Positions 16,187 to 23,950 of a stretch of 32,868 nt of DNA are shown here, one piece after another (position 1 is the first letter of the stretch; the number at the start of each line of letters is the position of its first letter). The position numbers were made by a program, and so were the translations under genes. The notes below the pieces were generated by a model, which saw nothing but the letters and a program-made list of their open reading frames with translations, ran no database searches and was not told where the DNA came from. Source of the stretch: Acidobacteriota bacterium (GTDB lineage Bacteria; Acidobacteriota; Terriglobia; Terriglobales; Acidobacteriaceae); contig JAGWRX010000075.1 of NCBI GenBank assembly GCA_028876395.1, positions 1 through 32,868 of the forward strand, written 5' to 3'.

Positions 16187-16504
16187 ATGGCAACACTGAC
16201 AGTAGGTGGCAAGGCACTCGAACTCGACGCGGACGGGAACCTGGCTCACATCAACGACTGGACGGAAGACATCGCCCGCGAAATCGCCGTGCAGGATGGC
16301 ATTCCCGAACTCACGCCGCAGCACTGGACGGTGATCAACTTCATGCGCCAGGTCTTCATGAAGGAAGGCGATGCGCCCAGCATTCGCCGCCTGACCAAGG
16401 AGAGCGGCATCGACACCAAGACCCTTTATCAGCTTTTTCCCAAAGGGCCGGCGAAGCGCGCGGCAAAGATTGCGGGCCTTCCGAAACCCAAAGGATGCAT
16501 CTGA
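16187..16504 (+). CDS. DsrC/TusE-family sulfur carrier, single C-terminal cysteine
   Basis: Encodes 105 residues from ATG 16187, with GGAGAGG at 16173-16179. The family pattern is clear: LDADGNLAHINDWTEDIA, ELTPQHWTVINFMRQ and the C-terminal arm GLPKPKGCI. In DsrC proper, the arm has two redox cysteines; here the penultimate Cys104 is kept but the upstream one, normally in a GACK-type segment, is replaced (RAAK). It is the only cysteine in the protein. By that criterion it is TusE-like: able to carry a persulfide but not to form the intramolecular trisulfide used with dissimilatory sulfite reductase. No dsrAB or tusBCD lies in the window. Confidence 0.9.
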   Translation: MATLTVGGKALELDADGNLAHINDWTEDIAREIAVQDGIPELTPQHWTVINFMRQVFMKEGDAPSIRRLTKESGIDTKTLYQLFPKGPAKRAAKIAGLPKPKGCI

Positions 16505-16518
16505 AACAGGAGAGAACC

Positions 16519-16995
16519 ATGGCAGACACAGCACAGCCCATTGAAAAGGTTTCGATCATCATCTCGCGCGGATCGCTCGAGGGCGTCTATCCCGGCCTGA
16601 TCATGGCCAATGGAGCACGGATGGAGGGCATCGAGGCATCGTTGTTCTTCACGTTCTTTGGCCTTGACGCGGTCATCAAGAAACGGATGAATGACCTCAA
16701 GGTGGCCACAGTCGGCAATCCCGCGATGCACATTCCCACACTGGTCGGGGCGATACCTGGCATGTCCTCCTTCGCCACGAGCATGATGAAGAAGGAAATG
16801 GAGAAGCTCGACATTCCTCCAGTGGCCGAGTTCCTCACCATGATTCATGATGCGGGCGCGCCGATGTATGCCTGCCGCGCAACCGTGGACATGTTTCATC
16901 TGAAGAAGGATGACTTCTGTCCGGAAATTGATGGCGTGATCTCCGTCGGGCAGTTCTACGAGATGGCCGCGGGCGGGCAAATCATCTTCACGTAG
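16519..16995 (+). CDS. DsrE/DsrF/DrsH-like sulfurtransferase
   Basis: Encodes 158 residues from ATG 16519, preceded by AGGAGAG, 14 bases after the DsrC-like stop. The fold is that of DsrE-like proteins: VSIIISRGSLEGVYPGLIMANGA, then a helix-strand core, and a closing strand-helix DGVISVGQFYEMAAGG. Cys119 (MYACRAT) sits where the persulfide-carrying cysteine of the family is expected; Cys134 (DDFCPE) is the only other cysteine. DsrE proteins pass sulfane sulfur to DsrC/TusE-type carriers. Coupled here to an SQR-like enzyme, it probably receives the sulfur that enzyme releases. Confidence 0.85.
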   Translation: MADTAQPIEKVSIIISRGSLEGVYPGLIMANGARMEGIEASLFFTFFGLDAVIKKRMNDLKVATVGNPAMHIPTLVGAIPGMSSFATSMMKKEMEKLDIPPVAEFLTMIHDAGAPMYACRATVDMFHLKKDDFCPEIDGVISVGQFYEMAAGGQIIFT

Positions 16996-17022
16996 CCTGC
17001 GCGTCGCGCGCTGAACCGCGTT

Positions 17023-17058
17023 TGTGGCCTTTTGTAGAGCAGAAGACAGGAGGCCACA
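17023..17058 (+). terminator. Hairpin after the sulfur operon
   Basis: TGTGGCCT (17023-17030) pairs perfectly with AGGCCACA (17051-17058) across a 20-base loop, 28 bases after the dsrE-like stop. No T tract follows, so it may be Rho-dependent, a stabilising hairpin or a regulatory site. Confidence 0.35.
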
Positions 17059-17172
17059 GATAGCGCCTTGCGTCGCCGAGCACCCGCGAGGCGGCTGCCT
17101 AACGGCCGCCGCTTATCGCACCTGCGCAACGGCGATCTGCATTGCGGTTCCCTTCTGCCTCATAATCTAGTG

Positions 17173-18081
17173 ATGCGGATGGATGCGGGCGCGGCCCGGG
17201 TGGAACTCGAGTACTTCATCGTCGATGTATTTACTGACACCGCGCTGGCCGGCAACCCGCTGGCCGTGGTGGTCGACTCCGCTGGCCTTGCCGCGGAACG
17301 CATGCAGGCCATCGCGCAGGAATTCAACCTGTCTGAGACCACGTTTGTCCAGCGCAGACCTCCCGCTATTGAACAAGCCCAGGGCGTGCGCGTGCGCATC
17401 TTCACCACGCAGGAGGAACTGCCTTTCGCCGGTCACCCCACGCTGGGCACGGCGAGCGTGCTCCGGTTGCACTGGCCTGAAACGGTGCAGGCAAATACCG
17501 TGACGCTGGAACTGAACGTGGGTCAGGTGCCGGTGCGATTTGAAGCGGACAGCCTCTTTGGTGAAATGACGCAACCTGATCCGGAGTTTGGCGAAGTATT
17601 GGACCCGGCGGAAGTGGCCCGGCTCATCGGGCTGCGGCCGAAAGACCTGGACCCCGCGCTGCCTCCGCAGGTGGTCTCCACCGGAACCGCATTCGCCATC
17701 GTGGCATTGCGTTCGGCAGCGTCGTTGTCGCACCTTAACGTGAAGCAGCAGCAGGCCACGCCGTGGCTCCGCGAGCGTGGAGCGCGCTGGTTCTACGTGC
17801 TGGGGCCAATAGGCCAACAGGAGCCAGCGTGGAGGGCGCGGATGCAGTTCTACGGCGGCGAGGACCCGGCCACCGGATCAGCGGCAGGCTGCGCCATCAG
17901 CTACCTTGTCGCGCATGGCGCAGTTCCTTCAGACCAGAGAATCATGCTGCGCCAGGGTGTGGAGATCGGCCGGCCCAGCAATCTTTTCCTCTCCGCAACG
18001 GCGCAATCGGCGAGGGTGACCGATGTGCGCGTGGCGGGCAGCACCGTTCTTGTTGCAAGTGGACGGTTTTTCCTGCCGTAA
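17173..18081 (+). CDS. PhzF-family isomerase
   Basis: Encodes 302 residues from ATG 17173; GTG 17170 and ATG 17179 are close alternatives. The duplicated hotdog-like fold of the PhzF/diaminopimelate-epimerase superfamily is indicated by VDVFTD.LAGNPLAVV, NLSETTFV with Glu55 as the likely catalytic acid, LPFAGHPTLGTA and GGEDPATGSAAGC. In phenazine producers PhzF isomerises dihydrohydroxyanthranilate, but most homologues have unknown substrates and no phenazine genes are near. It follows the sulfur operon with a 177-base gap and is probably independent of it. Confidence 0.9.
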   Translation: MRMDAGAARVELEYFIVDVFTDTALAGNPLAVVVDSAGLAAERMQAIAQEFNLSETTFVQRRPPAIEQAQGVRVRIFTTQEELPFAGHPTLGTASVLRLHWPETVQANTVTLELNVGQVPVRFEADSLFGEMTQPDPEFGEVLDPAEVARLIGLRPKDLDPALPPQVVSTGTAFAIVALRSAASLSHLNVKQQQATPWLRERGARWFYVLGPIGQQEPAWRARMQFYGGEDPATGSAAGCAISYLVAHGAVPSDQRIMLRQGVEIGRPSNLFLSATAQSARVTDVRVAGSTVLVASGRFFLP

Positions 18082-18540
18082 TGCACATGCTTTCAACAGA
18101 CTTTCATCAACGCAAGTCACGCTGTGTGTTTGCGGTACCCGGTTTCCAACTGTTACATGATGTTTTCCACTCACTATTTACGCCTTTCTTTCTCTCTTTC
18201 CATGGGCTCAGACTCCTCTTACTCTTGCCAAGCATTGAAACAATTGAGTCGGCAATTTTGCCGTACTTACCCGCAGGCATCAAACACAATTTGACCGCGC
18301 AAGAAGGCGATCTTCCTGTGGCTTGATTCCCGGATGGTCTTGGTCTCGAGTGTCGTCTTCGCAGAGGCACCGTCGAGCAGGCAGGCAATCCGCAATCAGC
18401 TCAGCCAGGCAAACGACCCCCTCACAGCGGCCACCGGCCCCGGAGATATGTCGCTCAAGCCTGCCGATAGAGCAGGCACGGGAGATGTGTGTCCAACGCA
18501 AGACCAACGAATTCGATTGAAGGAGAGCGTTTCAAAAATC
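18082..18540. other. 459-base non-coding gap, pyrimidine-rich and lower in GC
   Basis: Between the PhzF-like and receiver genes. The stretch 18141-18200 is T/C-rich on the plus strand and clearly lower in GC than its surroundings. It contains one small hairpin (CGGCA-ATTT-TGCCG, 18250-18263). I see no gene, convincing promoter or terminator. The reading frame of the receiver gene is open back to 18334 but the translation there does not look like protein. Confidence 0.5.
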
Positions 18541-18963
18541 ATGAGGCCTAAAAAAGTCATTCTCTGCGTAGACGACAACGAACAGGACCTGTCCGTACTC
18601 AAGTTCATGTTGTCAACCAATGGATACCGGGTGCTATCGGCCAACAGCGGCCAGGAGGCCGTGAGCATTTTTGCCGAGAACCTCGTCGATCTTGTGCTGG
18701 CTGACTTCTTCATGCCGCAGATGAGCGGCGACCAGTTGGTGGGCCGGCTCAAGCAGATTGCCTCCCATGTGCCGATGATTCTGCTGGGCGATCCGCAGAA
18801 AATGAACGGCCAGATTCACGGGGCGGACGCCCTGCTGGCCAAGAAGACATGCTCCCCGCAGGAGCTGCTGGAGCGCGTCAAGATCATGAGCGCCCGCAAG
18901 CGCGGCCCGCGCAAGGGCATGCATCGCATGGCGCCGGCCCCTGAGCTGGCCGTAGCCTCGTGA
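18541..18963 (+). CDS. Stand-alone response-regulator receiver protein
   Basis: Encodes 140 residues from ATG 18541; GGAG at 18522-18525 is 15 bases away, rather far, and TTG 18517 is a possible alternative start. A single receiver domain: acidic pair Asp11-Asp12 in VDDNEQD, phosphoacceptor Asp55 (LVLADFFMP), Lys101 (LLAKKT). The conserved Thr/Ser that normally ends the fourth strand appears replaced (MILLGDP), so phosphorylation signalling may be altered. A basic tail (SARKRGPRKG) follows with no output domain. No histidine kinase is adjacent, so its partner is unknown. Confidence 0.85.
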   Translation: MRPKKVILCVDDNEQDLSVLKFMLSTNGYRVLSANSGQEAVSIFAENLVDLVLADFFMPQMSGDQLVGRLKQIASHVPMILLGDPQKMNGQIHGADALLAKKTCSPQELLERVKIMSARKRGPRKGMHRMAPAPELAVAS

Positions 18964-19144
18964 GGCGAGGAGGCGCGGCGGTTGGAGAGCCGGCATAGGG
19001 CAGCATTCATGCCGGGTCCAGATGCCTGGGTCCCCGCAATCAGCGGCGCTGCCTCACACGCCGTCTGGCTGCAAGCCGCCCAGTTTTTCCGACCCCGTCG
19101 CTCATTCGTCTTTCGGCAAAACGCAATCGCCGGCCGTTCGCCCC

Positions 19145-19174
19145 TTGACGACTCGGAGCGCGGCTAGGCATACT
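19145..19174 (+). promoter_or_regulatory. Candidate promoter of the PIN/TRAM gene
   Basis: TTGACG (19145-19150), an 18-base spacer and CATACT (19169-19174), matching the -35 and -10 consensus at 5/6 and 4/6 positions, 57 bases before the ATG at 19231. Confidence 0.4.
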
Positions 19175-19230
19175 CGCCAACTATGGTTGGCTGGCGCAGG
19201 TTATCTTTCGCCGGCGGAAGCGGGCTTCCT

Positions 19231-20265
19231 ATGGATCTCATTCTGATTCGTCTTCTTTTTGTGGCCGTGCTGTCCGGAGTATGCTACTTCCTTCGCCCGT
19301 TCGGCATGCCGGCATGGGCGGGTGCAGCCGCGGGCGCAGTAGCGGCCTGCGCGGTGATTATTTTCGAGCTGCGCGTGCGCGCGCTCAGCCTGCGGCGGCT
19401 CATTGGCGCGGTTGCCGGCAGCGTGCTGGGCATCTTTGGCGCGGCGCTGTTCTGCCTGGTTCTGCGCAGCGCGCCCATCAGCGGCGGCACCTCGGCCGTG
19501 CTGCAGATCTTCGTGCTGCTGCTGATGACCTACGTGGGCCTGCTGGTTGGCGCCAGCAAAGGCGACCTGCTCAATCCCGCGGCCCTGGGCATGATCTTCA
19601 GCGGCGAGCGCCCCAACCGCCGCAGTGCCAAAGTGCTGGACACGAGCGTGATCATCGATGGGCGCATCGCCGACATCGCCGAAGCGGGCTTTATCGACGG
19701 CATGCTGGTGGTGCCGGAGTTCGTGCTGCGCGAGCTGCAGATTGTGGCCGACTCCACTGACGGCTCCAAGCGCCAGCGCGGCCGCCGCGGCCTGGACATG
19801 CTGCAGCGCATGCAGTCCAGCGACAACATTCAGGTGCAGATTGTGCCGGACGACTTCCCTTCCATCCGCGAGGTGGACCTGAAGCTGCTGGAGCTGGCGA
19901 AGAAGTGGGAAGCCAAGGTGGTGACCAACGACTTCAACCTGAACAAGGTGGCCCATCTGCATCACGTTGAAGTGCTCAACATCAACGACCTGGCCAACGC
20001 GCTCAAGCCCGTGGTTCTGCCCGGCGAACACATGCACGTGCTCATCCTGAAGGAAGGCAAGGAATTCAACCAGGGCGTGGGCTATCTGGACGACGGCACC
20101 ATGGTGGTCGTGGATCACGCGCGCAAGATGATCGGGAAGTCCGTGGACATTTCCGTCACCAGCGTGCTGCAGACGGCAAGCGGCAAGATGATCTTCGGCA
20201 AGATCGACGAAAACGGCAAGACCGCGGAACCGCCAAGGCCAGCCGCGACTGAGATCACGCACTGA
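19231..20265 (+). CDS. Membrane PIN/TRAM-domain protein (YacL-like)
   Basis: Encodes 344 residues from ATG 19231; an earlier ATG at 19183 would add 16 residues ahead of the first membrane helix. Four hydrophobic helices (about 3-22, 28-45, 57-79, 87-108) precede a cytosolic PIN nuclease domain with acidic residues in KVLDTSVIIDGR (Asp137), FVLRELQ (Glu168) and VVTNDFNLNK (Asp234), and a C-terminal TRAM domain (about 262-325) that probably binds RNA. This is the architecture of Bacillus YacL and related proteins, presumed membrane-tethered ribonucleases. The RNA target is unknown. A bidirectional terminator follows. Confidence 0.92.
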   Translation: MDLILIRLLFVAVLSGVCYFLRPFGMPAWAGAAAGAVAACAVIIFELRVRALSLRRLIGAVAGSVLGIFGAALFCLVLRSAPISGGTSAVLQIFVLLLMTYVGLLVGASKGDLLNPAALGMIFSGERPNRRSAKVLDTSVIIDGRIADIAEAGFIDGMLVVPEFVLRELQIVADSTDGSKRQRGRRGLDMLQRMQSSDNIQVQIVPDDFPSIREVDLKLLELAKKWEAKVVTNDFNLNKVAHLHHVEVLNINDLANALKPVVLPGEHMHVLILKEGKEFNQGVGYLDDGTMVVVDHARKMIGKSVDISVTSVLQTASGKMIFGKIDENGKTAEPPRPAATEITH

Positions 20266-20288
20266 GGCCGAGCCCGCCGCAGAGAACA

Positions 20289-20318
20289 AAGGCCCGATTC
20301 CATCAGGAGTCGGGCCTT
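20289..20318. terminator. Bidirectional hairpin between convergent genes
   Basis: AAGGCCCGATTCC (20289-20301) pairs with GGAGTCGGGCCTT (20306-20318) around loop ATCA, 13 bp with one T-G wobble. It lies 24 bases after the PIN/TRAM stop and 45 bases beyond the end of the minus-strand MoeZ-type gene. On the minus strand the stem is followed by TGTTCTC, so U-richness is modest on both sides. Confidence 0.65.
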
Positions 20319-20362
20319 GTCGTTGATGCGGTCACTCCCGGCAAAAACTTGCCGGCAAGTCC

Positions 20363-21544
20363 TCAGTATTTGCGCACCGACGGATCAATCTCGTCGCTCC
20401 AGGCCAGGATGCCGCCGGCGAGGTTCGCGACCTTCGCGTAGCCAGACTGCTTGAGGAACTCCGCGATGCGCTGCGAGCGCGCGCCACTGCGGCACTGCAC
20501 CACCACTTCGCGCTCGCGGTCGATCTCGGCTAGGCGCTGCGGCACGTCGTTCTGCGGAATCAGCGTTCCGCCGATGTTGGCGATCTGGTACTCATAGGGC
20601 TCGCGCACATCGAGGATGAACACATCCTCGCCCGCATCGAGGCGCTGCTTCAGCTCCTTCACGCTGAGCTGCGGAATGCCGTTCTTCAATGACTTCTCCT
20701 CTTTTGTCTCCGGATGAATTCCGCAGAATTGCTGATAGTCGATGAGTTGCGTGACGGTCGGATGCTTGCCACACACGGGGCAGTCTGGGTTCTTGCGCAG
20801 TTTCAATTCGCGAAAGCGCATGCCGAGCGCGTCCACCAGCAGCAGGCGGCCGACGAGCGAGTCGCCCTTGCCCAGAATCAGCTTGATGGCCTCGGTGGCC
20901 TGGATGACGCCTACCAGTCCGGGCAGAATGCCCAGCACGCCGCCCTCGGCACAGCTGGGAACCAGACCGGGCGGCGGCGGCTCAGGATAGAGACAGCGGT
21001 AGCAGGGGCCTGCCTCCGTGGCAAAGATGCTGGCCTGCCCCTCGAAGCGAAAGATCGAGCCGTAAACGTTCGGCTTGCCCAGCAGCACGCAGGCATCGTT
21101 GACCAGATAGCGCGTGGGAAAGTTGTCCGTCCCGTCGGCGACGATGTCGTAGTCCTTCAGAATCTCAAGGGCGTTGGCGCTGGTGAGCATCGTCTCATGC
21201 TTCACCACGTTGAGCGCGGGGTTCAGCGCCTTGAGCTTCTCCTCGGCGGAGTCCAGCTTCTTGCGGCCAATGTCTTTGGTCGAGTGGATAATCTGGCGCT
21301 GCAGGTTGCTCGCGTCCACCACGTCAAAGTCCACCAGCCCCAGCGTGCCTATACCGGCCGCTGCCAGATAGAAAGCCAGCGGCGAGCCCAGCCCGCCCGT
21401 GCCCACGCAGAGCACCTTGGCCGCCTTCAGCTTCCGCTGGCCCTCCATGCCCACCTCGGGCAAAATGATGTGCCGCGAGTAGCGGGAGAGATCGTCGGTG
21501 GTCAGCTCAGGCAGGGGAATCGGTTCCATCGTGGTTGCCATCAT
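20363..21544 (-). CDS. moeZ: Adenylyltransferase/sulfurtransferase MoeZ-type (ThiF domain plus rhodanese)
   Basis: Encodes 393 residues from ATG 21544 (a second ATG follows directly). The N-terminal ThiF/MoeB domain has VLCVGTGGLGSPLAFYLAAAGIG (nucleotide loop), the DADNLQRQ-type block VVDASNLQRQ, and zinc cysteines C181/C184 and C255/C258. Cys198 (PSCAEGG) is in the crossover loop. The C-terminal rhodanese domain (about 290-393) carries the persulfide Cys351 in CRSGAR. Such fusions adenylate the C-terminal glycine of ubiquitin-like sulfur carriers (MoaD, ThiS, CysO) and transfer sulfur to them. The JAMM peptidase gene nearby fits a CysO-like pathway; no carrier gene is seen. Confidence 0.92.
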   Translation of the reverse strand: MMATTMEPIPLPELTTDDLSRYSRHIILPEVGMEGQRKLKAAKVLCVGTGGLGSPLAFYLAAAGIGTLGLVDFDVVDASNLQRQIIHSTKDIGRKKLDSAEEKLKALNPALNVVKHETMLTSANALEILKDYDIVADGTDNFPTRYLVNDACVLLGKPNVYGSIFRFEGQASIFATEAGPCYRCLYPEPPPPGLVPSCAEGGVLGILPGLVGVIQATEAIKLILGKGDSLVGRLLLVDALGMRFRELKLRKNPDCPVCGKHPTVTQLIDYQQFCGIHPETKEEKSLKNGIPQLSVKELKQRLDAGEDVFILDVREPYEYQIANIGGTLIPQNDVPQRLAEIDREREVVVQCRSGARSQRIAEFLKQSGYAKVANLAGGILAWSDEIDPSVRKY

Positions 21545-21756
21545 GCATGTCTCATTTTCTTGCGCCGGTCTGATCCGGCAAACTGCGGCGTTGAGGCGCC
21601 GCTCGTCAGCGTGGTCAATCCCGGATGAAAGCGACGGGGAAATCCGGAGCATGGCGAGCGCACATCTGGCCGTGCTTCTATAAGGTTAACAAAAGCGCGC
21701 AGTCTTCCCCCTGCGTCGAACAGATTCAGCGGCGCACCCGCTTCAACGAACACGCA

Positions 21757-21792
21757 AAAGAGCGGCTCCGGCCGTGCCGAAAACCGCTCTTT
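21757..21792 (-). terminator. Intrinsic terminator of the secreted two-repeat protein gene
   Basis: AAAGAGCGG (21757-21765) pairs with CCGCTCTTT (21784-21792); the 18-base loop holds an inner CGGC/GCCG stem. On the minus strand the hairpin ends in CTCTTTT and lies 42 bases past the stop at 21834. Confidence 0.7.
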
Positions 21793-21833
21793 GAATGGCT
21801 GCAATTGAAGTTGGAACGATACAACCTGAATGC

Positions 21834-22658
21834 TTACTGCGCGGGCTTCCAGAAGTCCGGATCGGTCTTGATCCAGTCGTCGGAAACGTAGCTCTGGCGC
21901 GGGTTGATGGCGAATAGCTGACTGTTCGCGCTTTCCACTGTCGCGGCATCAAGTTCCTCGAACTTCTTCATGCCCTCTTCGCCCATGGCCGCCCGGATCT
22001 TCTTGCCCTCGGCGAAGCCGCTATCAATCTCGGCCATCGATTTGTCTGAGCTTAAGAGCAGATAGGTGCCACCTGAGCCACCGTATTCCAGGTGGAACAT
22101 CGCCCAGTGAGCGCTGGTTCCTGCCTTCTCGCACGCCGCGATATACATCTTTGCCAGATCGGCAAAATCCTTGGTGTGGCCGGCGCGAACATGGAATTCG
22201 GTGATTTCCATGAAACGCGCTTGCGGCCTTGGACCCGGTGCGTGATAGCTCATGTCTTCGTCGTAGACAAGAACGGCCTGATCCACTGAGTCGAGCAAAT
22301 CGCCATCGGCTGCCATGGCCTGGTCCAGCTTGGCTGAGAGGTCCTTATTCTTCGCGACCGCTTCTGTGTCCTTCTGCCACGCATCGAACGAAGAATAGGG
22401 GGTAAAGTAAAGGCATCGCGATTTTCCAGAGAGCGAACACATTGCCGTGTAGTGGGTCGGCGACTTGGCCTCTGCCATGGCATTTACAAAGGCGCTCTCT
22501 GATTTGTCATGCGTCATACCGGCTTTGCCGGGCTTTACGAATTCCCGCGTCAGCTGTATGACCTTGGGTACCGAGGTGGATGCTTGCTGCGCCGCGGACA
22601 TCGAACTGCCGGCAACCGCGAGGGACAGTCCCAACAGAACTGGGCTGATTTTTTTCAT
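21834..22658 (-). CDS. Secreted protein with two ferredoxin-like repeats
   Basis: Encodes 274 residues; ACCTCCTT on the plus strand (22667-22674) gives a perfect AAGGAGGT ribosome site 8 bases before the ATG, so high translation is expected. Residues 1-23 form a signal peptide. Two repeats with a similar beginning are visible: KVIQLTREFVKPGKAG (about 32) and RFMEITEFHVRAGHTKDF (about 148), each followed by a long helix and a strand ending in a tyrosine- or leucine-rich stretch; this suggests a pair of dimeric alpha/beta-barrel domains. Two cysteines lie close together in the first repeat (CSLSGKSRC). No function can be named. Likely periplasmic. Confidence 0.75.
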   Translation of the reverse strand: MKKISPVLLGLSLAVAGSSMSAAQQASTSVPKVIQLTREFVKPGKAGMTHDKSESAFVNAMAEAKSPTHYTAMCSLSGKSRCLYFTPYSSFDAWQKDTEAVAKNKDLSAKLDQAMAADGDLLDSVDQAVLVYDEDMSYHAPGPRPQARFMEITEFHVRAGHTKDFADLAKMYIAACEKAGTSAHWAMFHLEYGGSGGTYLLLSSDKSMAEIDSGFAEGKKIRAAMGEEGMKKFEELDAATVESANSQLFAINPRQSYVSDDWIKTDPDFWKPAQ

Positions 22659-22746
22659 ATGGAATAACCTCCTTGACTTGCTTAGAGATCACCCGCGTTG
22701 GGGGATGGGAGAGACCGGGGAAGCGCGCGCTCTCTGAGACTGCGCG

Positions 22747-22775
22747 ATTATGGTGCTGAAATGCCTTAAAGTAAA
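22747..22775 (-). promoter_or_regulatory. Candidate promoter of the secreted two-repeat protein gene
   Basis: On the minus strand, TTTACT (22775-22770), a 17-base spacer and CATAAT (22752-22747), with 4/6 and 5/6 matches, about 89 bases before the start codon, in a locally AT-rich stretch. Confidence 0.45.
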
Positions 22776-22879
22776 GAAGTTTCTGAATGTCTTGAAGATT
22801 TTTTAACTGGGCCCCGGGTCTTCCTTGCGCGGCGAAGCGCTCATCCAGCCTATCGCGTATCGAGACAGGCCCCTCGAAT

Positions 22880-23386
22880 TCATTCCGCGCCCGCCGTTTC
22901 GCCGTCCAGCCTGATAACTTCCCGCACAAATCGCTTGCATTCCTCTCTTGTCCCCGACAGCAGGAAGGAGTTAGTCTCCATAGCTTTACCCTGCGCTACG
23001 GCGGTAATGACATACGAGCAGCCCAGCCAGTGTGCCTCGGCGAGGTCGGTCGCGGACCATTGCGCCCCATGGTCGGGGTGGGAATGGTAGAAGCCCGCAA
23101 TCTGCAGGCCGCGGCGGCGTGCCCCGATCTCGATCTTCACCAGCTCTTTGGGGGCGATGCAGTAGCGGTTGTGAGCCGAGTCAGTATGCGCGTTGGCTGC
23201 CCGCACCGCCTCCTCGATCCGCCACCCCTCCGGCGTGGAGTGGCCCAGCAGCACGCCGCAGCACTCGTGCGGGTAGGTCTCCTCGGCGTGGACGCGAAGG
23301 GCAAGATATGCGGCGCGCGGAAGCCGCAGGGTCGAGACAGGCGCGGCTTTTGCGTCACTGGATTCCATGGCGGAATTGCGGCCCAT
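22880..23386 (-). CDS. M67-family JAMM metallopeptidase
   Basis: Encodes 168 residues from ATG 23386; ATG 23368 would remove six residues. The complete zinc site is visible: Glu41 in HECCGVLLGH, and H101-S-H103-P...S111-A-T-D114 (HxHP-x6-SxxD). Bacterial JAMM proteases of this size, such as Mec+ of mycobacteria, trim the C-terminus of ubiquitin-like sulfur carriers such as CysO, and are linked to MoeZ-type adenylyltransferases. The MoeZ-type gene lies two genes away, on the same strand. No carrier or cysteine synthase gene is seen in the window, so the link is probable but not shown. Confidence 0.88.
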   Translation of the reverse strand: MGRNSAMESSDAKAAPVSTLRLPRAAYLALRVHAEETYPHECCGVLLGHSTPEGWRIEEAVRAANAHTDSAHNRYCIAPKELVKIEIGARRRGLQIAGFYHSHPDHGAQWSATDLAEAHWLGCSYVITAVAQGKAMETNSFLLSGTREECKRFVREVIRLDGETAGAE

Positions 23387-23465
23387 GCTCCCGGTCTGCG
23401 AAGATGGAGCGAGGGGCGGGATTGTTTCAGCCTCTCATTCCATATTCGCAGACAGGAAAGCGACC

Positions 23466-23921
23466 ATGGCTAAAAAGCCCGCAGTTCCGAGCTTCAATCA
23501 GATGCTGGACATTTTGCGCGCACATTCCTTTGGTGTCGCGCCCTACGCCGCCATTCAGGGCGGCATGCTGGTCGGCAAGCACGGAGCCGCCGCGGTTCTC
23601 GTGCCCGCGCCGCAGGCCGATGCACCGGCAGCCTTCGCCGTGCATCCCGGCGCGCTGGTCCGGGGCGAGGTGGCCCGGCTGCTCGATCGGGGCTATCAGA
23701 AGTTCATTAAGACATCCCAATTTGAGCTGCCCGCAACGGCCAGCCAATTGCAGGCGATTCATCTGTTTACCGAGGAACTGAAGCTGCTGACCGGCGGCAC
23801 GAGCCTCTATAACGAGTCGCTCGGCACCACCAGCGATCTGTACCGGTATGACCGCCTGAAAGGCCGGGAAGCCGCGCAGCCTGCGCCCGCGCGCCCCTGG
23901 GAACTGACCGGGGGACACTGA
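23466..23921 (+). CDS. Unrecognised 151-aa protein
   Basis: Encodes 151 residues from ATG 23466, preceded by AGGAAAG (23454-23460). The frame is open back to 23367 but that part lies in the divergent promoter region. No signal peptide, membrane span or cysteine. It looks alpha/beta with an N-terminal FNQMLDILRAHSFGV helix, a GGMLVGKHGAAAVLVP strand pair and a C-terminal helical part (QLQAIHLFTEELKLL). I recognise no family. A PilZ gene follows 29 bases later, suggesting a two-gene operon. Confidence 0.7.
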   Translation: MAKKPAVPSFNQMLDILRAHSFGVAPYAAIQGGMLVGKHGAAAVLVPAPQADAPAAFAVHPGALVRGEVARLLDRGYQKFIKTSQFELPATASQLQAIHLFTEELKLLTGGTSLYNESLGTTSDLYRYDRLKGREAAQPAPARPWELTGGH

Positions 23922-23950
23922 GCTTTCCCCGCAATCAGGCGGGGAGGGTT

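Noticed and set aside
19201-20289. 362-residue open frame antisense to the PIN/TRAM gene
   Set aside because: Shadow frame rich in His, Ala and Gln; the plus-strand protein has full PIN and TRAM motifs.
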